The position numbers and the translations under genes were made by a program. Positions 16,076-24,600 of a stretch of 64,000 bases of DNA are shown here, piece after piece. This DNA comes from Flavobacteriaceae bacterium YJPT1-3 (GTDB taxonomy: Bacteria; Bacteroidota; Bacteroidia; Flavobacteriales; Flavobacteriaceae): the NCBI GenBank assembly GCA_029866965.1, contig CP123444.1, forward strand, positions 2,583,501 to 2,647,500, given 5' to 3'. Under the pieces are notes generated by a model that was given only the letters and a program-made list of their open reading frames with translations, was not told the origin of the DNA and did not search any database. Positions within the stretch are counted from its first letter, which is position 1. Every line of letters starts with the position of its first letter.

Positions 16076-17968
16076 ATGAAAACCTATCCAGTCGTCTTTG
16101 CTTTCGCTTTTTTATTCGCTTACTCCTGTCAGAAAAAGGCCAGCTCGTCCGAACCGGAGATTGAACTACTCACGCTAAAAGACAGTATTCTGTTTCGACA
16201 ATCTCCAGATCCTGACCGGCCCAGTCCGACGGTCATTCAGGTCTATGAGAAGCTCAATTTTGGCAACGGATACAACAGCACCACGGGGCAGGAATATTTT
16301 GGGGTTATTGATTACCAAGGCGCAGAGGAGTCTACGGAGGTAAGTGCCGGGGCTCGTGGCAATACTGGTCAAATTACGATTGAAATGACCGAAAGTCAGG
16401 AAGACCTAAAGAATTCCTTAAATATTTCCGCGGAAGCAGCATTAGACTTTCAGCTGGGGGCCTGGAGCTCTAAAAATAAGTTGAAGTTGAGTACGCTCCA
16501 AGAAACAGAATTCAACGATTTCTCTCAGCATGTCATAATTAAAGCAAGTTATGTCAACGAACCTCAAGTGCTTATTGAGCCTAAGGTCAGAGATGATTTA
16601 ATTCGGTTGGCTCAGCGCGACCCCGAAACTTTTATGCGTAGCTGTGGTGATATGTTTGTCAGCCGAATTTATACCGGTGGAGAACTGTATACCTTATTTT
16701 CTCTGCACAGTCGGGATAGTCGAGAACAGGAAAAGAACAATTTGTTTTTCTCTACGGCCAATAAGTACCTCGGCACGACCATCAATGCCCAGGTGGACGT
16801 TACTACTATGAATGATGCCGTCAATAAAACCAAGAATCTAAATACCACAGTGATCACAGAGGGGGGAGGACCTACGCCTAAAACCCTTGATCTTCCGTCC
16901 TATTTGGAATACGCCAGTACATTTAAAGAAGATGTAAGCAATGACAATCGGGCAGTCATTCTCTACGTAGAATTGAGTCCGTATGAAAGTATCTCCGGAT
17001 TTCCAGACATTGATTTCAGTAAAATTCGCGTCGTACAAAAGGGGATGATCGAAAACCTAAGTGCGATCCTATCCATGTTGGAAGAAGATGAGAGCAATTA
17101 TGAATTTGTGAAAGCGAATACGGATTTGTTTTCTGAGGAGGATATCGAAGCCGGTGAGGAAGCGCATGAGCGTTATCTTAATTATCGGGCAGTGGCTCAG
17201 AAAATGTTGGCTGATTGCCGCGCAGACCCCGATGCCTGCAATGTAGATGAATTGGTGGTATTTAATGAATTTACCCCCTACAAACCCCACATTGATCTGC
17301 CCGAATGGGCCGGTGATGCTACTGAACTTCCTTTGACGATGGACTCCGGGTGGGTGACTGTTTTTGATGACACCGAAGCGACAGGGAAATTATTAAGCTT
17401 GGCAGGTTCCATGCAGATTCGTCGCAGTATTAATAGTAATCCGCGCTGTAGGGAAGCCGTTTACAAAAGAGATCGCGTTGTTTATCGTCATGTGAAGACT
17501 AAACGAACCGGTCCTTTCTGGAATCGCAGGCAGCACTATGCCACCCTGTATAAACAATTTATTTATCCCTATTATGAAGTCAGTTATAGGAGCAAAAAAA
17601 CGGGGCAGGAGTTGAGGCGATTTATCTACACGACACCGATACTGACGGAGTCCAATGTTGAGGTTCGCATGCGTTTGCGAAACCCGTTACCGGTACTCCA
17701 GGTTTTTGAAAATGGTCGCTATTTCACTTTGCCGGACTGGTTGTATGAATATGTGGATTTCGATCCTGAAGTTGAATTCCCCATTATTGAGTCCTGCAAT
17801 CAAGCGGAACCTCTTTCTGCTGTTGTTAGCGATCCCGGCTCGAAACCTAAGATCCGTGAGACTGCTCAGAACGGAGCGCTTACCGGAAGTGCCTCAGTGC
17901 CCCGAAAGCAGCCGGAAGGCTCTTTCAAAGAGGGGGTGTATACGATCGATTATGACGACAATCAATAA
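16076..17968 (+). CDS. MACPF-like candidate pore-forming lipoprotein
   Basis: The 630-residue protein begins with a lipoprotein signal (FAFLFAYSC) and is predicted to be lipid-anchored. Near residue 60-75 is a GNGYNSTTGQEYFG motif like the first strand of MACPF domains. Near 186-206 is CGDMFVSRIYTGGELYTLF, matching the MACPF signature of a short aromatic/Gly-Thr-His-type start, then a strand and the double Gly. Flanking segments rich in Ser, Thr, Asn, Asp and Glu (about 90-130 and 220-260) could be the hairpin-forming TMH regions. The C-terminal 200 residues form a separate beta-rich, basic region. Family assignment is by motif only. Bacterial MACPF lipoproteins in Bacteroidota include antibacterial toxins. 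Confidence 0.6.
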   Translation: MKTYPVVFAFAFLFAYSCQKKASSSEPEIELLTLKDSILFRQSPDPDRPSPTVIQVYEKLNFGNGYNSTTGQEYFGVIDYQGAEESTEVSAGARGNTGQITIEMTESQEDLKNSLNISAEAALDFQLGAWSSKNKLKLSTLQETEFNDFSQHVIIKASYVNEPQVLIEPKVRDDLIRLAQRDPETFMRSCGDMFVSRIYTGGELYTLFSLHSRDSREQEKNNLFFSTANKYLGTTINAQVDVTTMNDAVNKTKNLNTTVITEGGGPTPKTLDLPSYLEYASTFKEDVSNDNRAVILYVELSPYESISGFPDIDFSKIRVVQKGMIENLSAILSMLEEDESNYEFVKANTDLFSEEDIEAGEEAHERYLNYRAVAQKMLADCRADPDACNVDELVVFNEFTPYKPHIDLPEWAGDATELPLTMDSGWVTVFDDTEATGKLLSLAGSMQIRRSINSNPRCREAVYKRDRVVYRHVKTKRTGPFWNRRQHYATLYKQFIYPYYEVSYRSKKTGQELRRFIYTTPILTESNVEVRMRLRNPLPVLQVFENGRYFTLPDWLYEYVDFDPEVEFPIIESCNQAEPLSAVVSDPGSKPKIRETAQNGALTGSASVPRKQPEGSFKEGVYTIDYDDNQ

Positions 17969-17996
17969 AATTACAGAACATCGTCCTTAATCGACA

Positions 17997-18848
17997 TTAG
18001 CGCTGATACACCCGCACCCAGTCGACCAGCATCACCGACTCATCCGCGTAGGTAGAAGAATCCCTATTTTGGAAAAACCAGCCTCCTACGGCCGTATTTA
18101 AAACGATCTTTTGTTCTTTCCCAAACAGCTCCGCGATGTAGTTTTCTGCGTTAGCTGTATACCTGTGCATTAGTTTGCCGTCCAGTAGTATTTCCAATTT
18201 GTTTTCAGTCCAGATCAGTTCGTACACATGGAAATCAGCCGTCAAATCGTCTTCCAGTTCAAAGTACGCTTCCTGCTCCCTAATTAGATTCTGGCCCGGT
18301 GCTGTTCCGTAGAAAATATTGGACTGGAATTTGAAGGGTTCGCCTACACGGGCTTCCAGCACATCAATTTCTCCTTGGGTAGGCCACGGATCGCCGTAGC
18401 TCCAGAAGGCGGGCCACATCCCGATTCCTGCCGGTAATTTAATACGTGCCATATAGCGCAATTCTTCTTTTCCGGCTTGCGGTTTAGGGGCATACAGCAT
18501 TTTGCTTTCCAATCTACCGGAAACATACTCAAAGTCTTTAGGCGTTGTATCAAAAGGGGTGGTCGGACCTGTGGTCGCCTGGCGCTGAACGGCAATTTTT
18601 AAGAGGCCATCATCGGTTAGGCTGACCTGCTCCGGTTGGTAGAACTGAATCTCTTCATTGAAAGCCCCACCGGTCCAGACATTCCAGGCGGAAAGGTCAC
18701 CTTCAAAATCATCTTCAAATACCAACTGCCAGTCGGCGGACTCACCACTCGGGTGTTCACCTCCGTCTGAAGCATTGGGCTCGGACGTTTTGCTTTGGCA
18801 GCCCAAAATTAGGATGCTGAGGATAAGTATGGATAGAATCTTTTTCAT
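17997..18848 (-). CDS. Glycoside hydrolase family 16 lipoprotein (beta-glucanase-like)
   Basis: The 283-residue protein has a lipobox (SILILGC) and a GH16 jelly roll. The catalytic motif is GEIDVLE with Glu160, Asp162 and Glu165, the ExDxxE form of laminarinase-like members. WPAFWSYG and QFYQPEQV, which line the substrate cleft, are also visible. GH16 enzymes cut beta-1,3/1,4-glucans or related marine polysaccharides such as laminarin and agars. The product is likely on the outer membrane or in the periplasm. It is 12 bp after an SGNH hydrolase gene and cotranscribed with it. Confidence 0.85.
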   Translation of the reverse strand: MKKILSILILSILILGCQSKTSEPNASDGGEHPSGESADWQLVFEDDFEGDLSAWNVWTGGAFNEEIQFYQPEQVSLTDDGLLKIAVQRQATTGPTTPFDTTPKDFEYVSGRLESKMLYAPKPQAGKEELRYMARIKLPAGIGMWPAFWSYGDPWPTQGEIDVLEARVGEPFKFQSNIFYGTAPGQNLIREQEAYFELEDDLTADFHVYELIWTENKLEILLDGKLMHRYTANAENYIAELFGKEQKIVLNTAVGGWFFQNRDSSTYADESVMLVDWVRVYQR

Positions 18849-18860
18849 AAGTGTTTGATT

Positions 18861-19601
18861 TTATAGGCGTCTAGTGGCATTATCTTGAAGTAAAGGTTTA
18901 AGATAGTCCCATACCGTTTCGGCGACAATTTCGTGGCCTTCGACGGTGGGATGTATACCATCAGGCTGATTCAGGGTAGGAATTCCGCCTACGTCTTTTA
19001 AGATGAAGGGAATGAAGGTCAGGTCATTTTCTTGCGCCAGTTCGGAGAACAGTTCCCTAAATTCATCCGTATACGCCTTGCCCATATTAGGAGGGAGTTC
19101 CATTCCGGCTAAAATGATCTCGATATCCCCATCCTTCTCGGCGACCGCATTGATTATGGCCTGTAGATTGGCTTTGGTTTCGGTGAGCGGAACTCCGCGC
19201 AATCCGTCATTACCGCCAAGTTCTAAAACAAACACGTCAATATCCTGATTGAGAATCCAGTTAATACGACCCAGTCCGCCAGCGGTAGTTTCTCCGCTGA
19301 CCCCTGAATTAATCACCTCGTAATCCCAGCCCAGCGAATCGATCTTCTCCTGGATTACTTCGGGGTATGAGTCCTGGGTATCGTCCAGGCCGTAACCTGC
19401 GGTGATACTATCCCCAAAGAAGAGGATCGTTTTCGTGGTGATCTCTTGAGCTTCCTGCGCTTCGTTTTCTTCCGCAGGGGTTTCCTGCGTTTTCGCTTTC
19501 GCGGAAGCGGATTCGCCCTGACAACCCAAAAGGATCAAAAAGCCCAGAAAATAACAGAATTTTAGGAGTTTGGTACGGGATAAGCTGTGGGTGTCTGTCA
19601 A
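18861..19601 (-). CDS. SGNH/GDSL esterase lipoprotein, TesA-like
   Basis: The product has a lipobox (LGFLILLGCQ) and the SGNH blocks: FFGDSITAGYG (nucleophile Ser), SGVSGETTAGG (Gly), LELGGNDGLRG (Asn), and DGIHPTVEGH (Asp/His). This is the thioesterase I/lysophospholipase (TesA) arrangement. I choose the TTG at 19601, which gives a normal 27-residue signal. The ATG at 19649 would make a 43-residue leader and leave 3 bp to the divergent ABC start. In Escherichia coli tesA is likewise divergent from ybbA and ybbP, so this is a conserved neighbourhood. Confidence 0.85.
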   Translation of the reverse strand: MTDTHSLSRTKLLKFCYFLGFLILLGCQGESASAKAKTQETPAEENEAQEAQEITTKTILFFGDSITAGYGLDDTQDSYPEVIQEKIDSLGWDYEVINSGVSGETTAGGLGRINWILNQDIDVFVLELGGNDGLRGVPLTETKANLQAIINAVAEKDGDIEIILAGMELPPNMGKAYTDEFRELFSELAQENDLTFIPFILKDVGGIPTLNQPDGIHPTVEGHEIVAETVWDYLKPLLQDNATRRL

Positions 19602-19652
19602 GGATTGTCTAGTTTTAAGCGCCTTGGAGAAGGCAAAAATGAATACCATGCT

Positions 19653-20339
19653 ATGTCAAAGATATTAAAGATTAACGGGCTTCGGAAAACCTATACCAGT
19701 GGATCCAAAAAGCTTACCGTTCTGAACGACATTTCCTTTGAAGTGGAGGAGGGACAGACCTTTTCCATCGTGGGTCCTTCCGGCAGCGGGAAGACTACCT
19801 TATTGGGCCTATGCGCCGGTTTGGATAGCCCGGATGCTGGATCGGTAGTGCTCTGCGGACGTGATCTTCAGGATCTGGACGAAGATGAACGTGCGGCCTT
19901 GCGCAATGAAAAGGTGGGCTTTATTTTTCAGAATTTTCAACTCTTGCCCACGCTGACCGCTTTGGAAAATGTGAGTGTACCGCTGGAATTGCAAGGAGAG
20001 CCTTCAGCCCAGCAGCGGGCTCAACAATTACTGGAGAAGGTAGGCTTAGGCGACCGTTTGGATCACTATCCCTCTCAACTTTCGGGTGGGGAGCAGCAGC
20101 GTGTGGCCCTGGCACGAGCCTTTTCCAACCGACCTCAGATTTTGTTTGCCGATGAACCCACCGGGAATCTGGATGAAGAAACCGGAGAAAAGGTCATTCA
20201 ATTGTTATTTGAATTGAATCAGGAAGCCGGAACCACTCTGGTCATCATCTCCCATGATCTGGATTTGGCTAAACGAACCCAACAAATCTTGCGATTAAAA
20301 GGAGGACAAATCCACACCCTCGAATCTACAGCAGGTTAA
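19653..20339 (+). CDS. ABC transporter ATP-binding protein, YbbA/LolD type
   Basis: The 228-residue ATPase has Walker A GPSGSGKTT, Q-loop NFQLLPTLTALENV, signature LSGGEQQRVALARA, Walker B ILFADEPTGNLD and the switch His in ISHDLD. It belongs to the LolD/MacB/YbbA group that powers FtsX-like permeases rather than moving a solute across the membrane in one step. The start at 19653 gives MSKILKINGL, the usual beginning. The stop overlaps the permease start by one base (TAATG), so translation is coupled. Confidence 0.9.
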   Translation: MSKILKINGLRKTYTSGSKKLTVLNDISFEVEEGQTFSIVGPSGSGKTTLLGLCAGLDSPDAGSVVLCGRDLQDLDEDERAALRNEKVGFIFQNFQLLPTLTALENVSVPLELQGEPSAQQRAQQLLEKVGLGDRLDHYPSQLSGGEQQRVALARAFSNRPQILFADEPTGNLDEETGEKVIQLLFELNQEAGTTLVIISHDLDLAKRTQQILRLKGGQIHTLESTAG

Positions 20340-22879
20340 TGAAAGCGGAAAATCCATCAAAACTCCAACTGTCTTGGTTGTTTAAAATGGCTTGGAGAGA
20401 TGCCAAGGCGAGCAGGAGCCGACTCCTCCTTTTTATGGCCTCCATCATCCTGGGTATTGCGGCGGTGGTGTCCATTCAGTTGTTCAGCGCCAATTTAAAG
20501 GACAATATCCAGAAACAGTCCAAGTCGTTGATGGGCGCCGATTATATCATTGATACCCGTCAGGAACCTTCTGAGCAAGCACAAAAGATTATCGATTCAC
20601 TGGGGCCGGACGCCATGGAGGTGAATTTCATATCCATGATCGCCTTTCCGAAGAACGGAGGTACCAAGCTCGTTCGCGTTCGCGGTCTGCAAGGTGATTT
20701 CCCTTTTTATGGCGAGATCCAAACCCAGCCTAAAATTGCCGCCGTCAACTATCAAGAGCAGGGGGGAGCCTTAGTAGATGCGACCTTGATGCTGCAGTAC
20801 GATGTTCGGGCCGGAGACTCCATAAAAATCGGGGAGATCACCCTGCCTATATCCGGAGCCCTGAAATCCATGCCGGGAAGTTCTGCCATTGCCTCTTCAG
20901 TGGCGCCACCGGTGGTCATCCCATATGAATATGTCGATCAAACGGAATTGCTGCAATTTGGAAGTCGCAAGGAATTTCAATATTTTTTCGAAGATCCCGA
21001 GGCCGATCTGTTGGCTCTGGAAAACACCTTAGATCCGGTGCTGGATCAGGACGATTTGGACCTGGATACCCATACCAGTACCAGTAGACGTCTGGGCAGG
21101 CGTTATGAAAACGTGGGTAAATTTTTGAATCTGGTGGCCTTTATCGCACTGCTCTTAGGATGTGTAGGTATTGCCAGTTCGGTGAATATTTACGTCAAAG
21201 AAAAACTCCCATCTGTAGCCGTACTCAAGTGCCTGGGCGCGGGTAGGACCCAAAGTTTTCTGATTTTCCTGATCCAGGTGGCCGGTATTGGATTGATGGG
21301 AGGAATCATAGGTACCCTTTCGGGGATGGGCTTACAGGAATTATTTCCTTATCTGCTGCAGGATTTTCTGCCCTTCGAAGTCGCGTTGACCCTCAGTGCA
21401 GCGCCTTTGATTCTCGGGGTCGTTCTGGGCGTTTTGATGTCCGTGCTCTTTGCTTTATTACCACTGCTACGCACCTGGTATGTTTCCCCTTTAGCCGTAT
21501 TGCGTATCAGTGAGGCCACTCGCGATCAACCCCGTCCCACCCGAGGGCTGCTGTACAGCCTGATCGTGCTTTTTCTCTTGTTATTTTCTTACGGATTGCT
21601 GGAAGATCTACTGTATGCCCTCGCTTTTGTGGGCGGAATTTTGATCACCTTCGGGATTTTGGCAGGGATCTCCGCCCTGGTCATGCTCCTGGTTAAGCGC
21701 TTTTTCCCGAAAAAGGCGCGATTTACCGTTCGCCAACCTTTACTCAATCTGTTTCGACCCAATAATCAAACCCAGGTGCTGATCGTTGCGATTGGCTTAG
21801 GAACCTTTTTGATCAGCACCCTCTACTTTACCAAAGACATCCTACTGGCTAAAACCAGTCTGGAAGCTGGGGCGAACAATCCAAATCTAATTGCGCTGGA
21901 CATTCAAAGTGATCAATTAGAAGCCGTCAAAGCGACGGTGACGCAAAACGACTTGCAGATCATTGATGAAATCCCTTTGGTCACCATGCGGATGCAGAGC
22001 ATCAAAGGCCGAAGTATCAACGAGATCAAACAAGATACGAGTCGGCAAGTGCGCGGTTGGATCCTCAATCATGAGTTCCGAACCACCTATCGGGATTCGC
22101 TGATCGACTCAGAGGTGCTGTTAGAAGGGGAGTGGGTACCTGAATATTCGGGACAGGGAGCTATTCCCATTTCCATTTCTGACAATTTAATGGGCGATGC
22201 TCAAGTTCAGGTGGGCGATAGTATCACCTTCAATGTGCAGGGGGTGTTGATGGAGACCGTAGTGCAGAGCGTACGCCAAGTGGATTGGACTCGTCTGCAA
22301 TTGAATTTTTCCATCGTTTTTCCCGCAGGAATTCTGGAAAATGCGCCTCAGTTTAATGTCTTGACTACCTATGCACCCAGTGAAACCCGGAGCGCCGATT
22401 TGCAGCGGGATCTGGTGGCCCAATTCCCCAATGTCACCGTAATCGATCTGCGACAGGTCTATACGGTGGTCGAAGATATACTCGATAAGGTGACCTGGGT
22501 GATCAACTTTATGGCCTTCTTCAGCATACTCACCGGCATCATCGTTTTGATCGGGTCCGTACGGACCAGCAAATATCAACGCATTCGCGAAAGCGTACTT
22601 TTACGAACCTTAGGCGCACAGAACAAGCAGATTTTGGTCATTTCGGCTCTGGAGTATCTCTTCTTAGGTCTGTTGGGAAGCCTGGTGGGTATTGTTTTGG
22701 CTTTGGTAAGCAGTTTGCTGCTGGCCCTCTTTGTTTTTTACGAACCCTTTACGCCTTCGGCCATTCCTTTTTTGCTGTTGTTGCCAGGTATCACCTTACT
22801 GGTCATGGGCATTGGGTTAAGCAATATCCGACCGGTGCTGCGCAGTTCACCACTGGAAGTGCTGCGGAAAACGGTTTAG
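20339..22879 (+). CDS. FtsX-family ABC permease, YbbP type
   Basis: The 846-residue membrane protein has an N-terminal helix, a periplasmic MacB-PCD-like region, and three-helix FtsX modules at about 260-390 and 730-846, with extra helices at about 400-460. The double FtsX layout matches YbbP, whose partner ATPase is the overlapping upstream gene. The opening WLFKMAWRDAKASRSRLLLFM is typical. The substrate is unknown; neighbours in many genomes are TesA-type lipases, which suggests lipid or lipoprotein handling (inference). Confidence 0.85.
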   Translation: MKAENPSKLQLSWLFKMAWRDAKASRSRLLLFMASIILGIAAVVSIQLFSANLKDNIQKQSKSLMGADYIIDTRQEPSEQAQKIIDSLGPDAMEVNFISMIAFPKNGGTKLVRVRGLQGDFPFYGEIQTQPKIAAVNYQEQGGALVDATLMLQYDVRAGDSIKIGEITLPISGALKSMPGSSAIASSVAPPVVIPYEYVDQTELLQFGSRKEFQYFFEDPEADLLALENTLDPVLDQDDLDLDTHTSTSRRLGRRYENVGKFLNLVAFIALLLGCVGIASSVNIYVKEKLPSVAVLKCLGAGRTQSFLIFLIQVAGIGLMGGIIGTLSGMGLQELFPYLLQDFLPFEVALTLSAAPLILGVVLGVLMSVLFALLPLLRTWYVSPLAVLRISEATRDQPRPTRGLLYSLIVLFLLLFSYGLLEDLLYALAFVGGILITFGILAGISALVMLLVKRFFPKKARFTVRQPLLNLFRPNNQTQVLIVAIGLGTFLISTLYFTKDILLAKTSLEAGANNPNLIALDIQSDQLEAVKATVTQNDLQIIDEIPLVTMRMQSIKGRSINEIKQDTSRQVRGWILNHEFRTTYRDSLIDSEVLLEGEWVPEYSGQGAIPISISDNLMGDAQVQVGDSITFNVQGVLMETVVQSVRQVDWTRLQLNFSIVFPAGILENAPQFNVLTTYAPSETRSADLQRDLVAQFPNVTVIDLRQVYTVVEDILDKVTWVINFMAFFSILTGIIVLIGSVRTSKYQRIRESVLLRTLGAQNKQILVISALEYLFLGLLGSLVGIVLALVSSLLLALFVFYEPFTPSAIPFLLLLPGITLLVMGIGLSNIRPVLRSSPLEVLRKTV

Positions 22880-22882
22880 CAT

Positions 22883-22910
22883 AAAAAAGGGGACCGAAGT
22901 CCCCTTAATT
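22883..22910. terminator. Intrinsic terminator between the permease and the subtilisin genes
   Basis: The stem AAGGGGAC/GTCCCCTT with a short loop follows A6 and sits between two convergent genes. Confidence 0.7.
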
Positions 22911-22934
22911 GAATTAGTACAGGTTTTGTGAATC

Positions 22935-24191
22935 TTAGTTCACTCCAATGGTATCTGCGTTTCCGTCAGGATCTCCATTGACCGTTCCACCATTACCGAT
23001 GTTTCCTAAAAGGAGAAGACCGGCAGCATGAGGGGAAGCCATGGAAGTTCCGCTGATGGTATTATAACCACCACCGGTCCAGGTTGACTTGATCGCTACT
23101 CCAGGCTCACAGAAATCCACAGGAGGATTTCCAAAGTTGGAGAAAGATGCCCAGTTATCTCCCTGAGACATGGCCGAAATGGTATAGACATTGTTCCCAT
23201 TAGCAGAAGCCGGAGATTTAGTAGCTGCATTGGTGCTTTCGTTTCCAGCAGCCAAAGCAAATTTCACTCCGGTAGCAGCAGCAGCGACTACTGCGTCGTT
23301 TACCGCCTGAGAGAAACCACCACCAAGACTCATATTAGCCACATCGCCGTTAGAACCGTTAGCTGCTACGTGGTCAACACCGGCGATCACGCCAGAATAG
23401 GATCCACTTCCACGGCTGTCCAGTACTTTAACCGGGATGACCGTAGCACCGGCAGCAACACCAACCACTCCAATGTTGTTATCGATAGCCGCAACCGTAC
23501 CGGCAACGTGCGTACCATGACCATCTCCGTCTTTAGATAGATCAGAATCCTTTCCCTTAGTGAAGGCGTTGAATCCACGGCTTACGTCTACGTTAAGATC
23601 AGGGTGAGCAGCGTCAATTCCACTGTCGATGATCCAGGCTACACCGCTTCCGGTGTAAGTAGCGCCACCGTTAACACGGGTGATTCCCCATGGGGTTTCC
23701 TGAGCTGGAGAACCTCCTCCGTCACCTCCGCCACCATTTGGACCCTTACCCGGAGGTGGAGCCAAGGTGAACATTTGATCTTTTTCGATATAGGCAATAC
23801 GCTTATCAGAACTTAACGCGGTTACCTGATCTGGAGTTAGGCTGAGGGATACCCCTTGCATGGTTTTGCTGAATACATGATTGATAGTCAGGCCATTTTT
23901 AGCCACACCACCGATCACTTCTGTGGCCAGTTCGCGAACAGCCGCCTTGGCCGCATCATAATTACCACCGGCTTTAGCCGTCACATCACCGGTCATCTGG
24001 CGATCGAAAACGACAATGTACTCTCCTTCCAACTCATAACTTCCATGAGTATACACTATGGCTTTTTCTGTTTCAAGGTTAGTCTCTTGAAGGTCTAGTG
24101 CATCCACCTCTGCTGCATCATCTGAACAGGAAAGAACAAGTACGCTTGCGCAGGCCATAAGCGCCATACGCGTGAAAAAATTAGTTTTCAT
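22935..24191 (-). CDS. Subtilisin-like (S8) serine protease lipoprotein with I9 propeptide
   Basis: The 418-residue product has a lipobox-like start (LVLSCSDD), an inhibitor-I9-like propeptide (EYIVVFDRQMTGDV ... LTPDQVTALSSDKRIAYIE), a Gly-rich linker at about 148-162, and the S8 catalytic domain. Visible catalytic residues are Asp189 (IIDSGID), His225 (GHGTHVAG) and Ser383 (GTSMASPHAAG). Maturation by propeptide removal would release it from the lipid anchor. It sits before a repeat-rich intergenic region. Confidence 0.9.
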   Translation of the reverse strand: MKTNFFTRMALMACASVLVLSCSDDAAEVDALDLQETNLETEKAIVYTHGSYELEGEYIVVFDRQMTGDVTAKAGGNYDAAKAAVRELATEVIGGVAKNGLTINHVFSKTMQGVSLSLTPDQVTALSSDKRIAYIEKDQMFTLAPPPGKGPNGGGGDGGGSPAQETPWGITRVNGGATYTGSGVAWIIDSGIDAAHPDLNVDVSRGFNAFTKGKDSDLSKDGDGHGTHVAGTVAAIDNNIGVVGVAAGATVIPVKVLDSRGSGSYSGVIAGVDHVAANGSNGDVANMSLGGGFSQAVNDAVVAAAATGVKFALAAGNESTNAATKSPASANGNNVYTISAMSQGDNWASFSNFGNPPVDFCEPGVAIKSTWTGGGYNTISGTSMASPHAAGLLLLGNIGNGGTVNGDPDGNADTIGVN

Positions 24192-24600
24192 AAATATTAG
24201 GGTTTTTAAATTTTGCGGAATTTAGAATTAATATGTTAAAAACCTTAACATTCTTTGAAAAAAAAATAAAAACTTATTCAAAGTCGCCATTTACGTTATC
24301 ATTCGTTGCAAAACTGTTATTTAAGGGTGAAGCTCCTATCACCCCAAAAATGCCGAACTCAATGCATCCACTAATTTGGAAGTTGGTTTATGTCGGGAGT
24401 CGTTGAGTCGGTAGTCGGTAGTCGGCATTTCGATACATTGCAGCTTTCGCTGCAACACTCAATGACCGTCTGAGCGCACCTTACCGGTCACCGAGTGCGG
24501 TCACACTGACCGTGTATCGAGGTGGGCGGATGTATCGAGGTGGGCGGATTCTATCGAAGTAACCCTCTACAGACTACAGACTAGAGACTAAAGACTAGCC
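24192..24600. other. Intergenic region without a gene
   Basis: This 409-bp stretch holds an AT-rich promoter area (24192-24290) and then copy A of the dispersed repeat from 24393. No coding frame of credible composition is present. Confidence 0.6.
24393..24598 (+). repeat. Dispersed intergenic repeat, copy A
   Basis: This is a composite of short units: GTAGTCG tandem copies, a TTGCAGC/GCTGCAA hairpin, GGTCACCGAGTGCGG, TGACCGTGTATCGA, two GTATCGAGGTGGGCGGA units, and a tail of GACTACA/GACTAGA. It shares about 60 bp with copy C (one mismatch) and the GGTCACCGAGTG...GGTGGGCGG part in reverse orientation with copy B. Confidence 0.75.

Noticed and set aside
24401-24598. Repeat copy A as the remains of an insertion sequence
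   Set aside because: No transposase fragment, terminal inverted repeats or target duplication could be seen.
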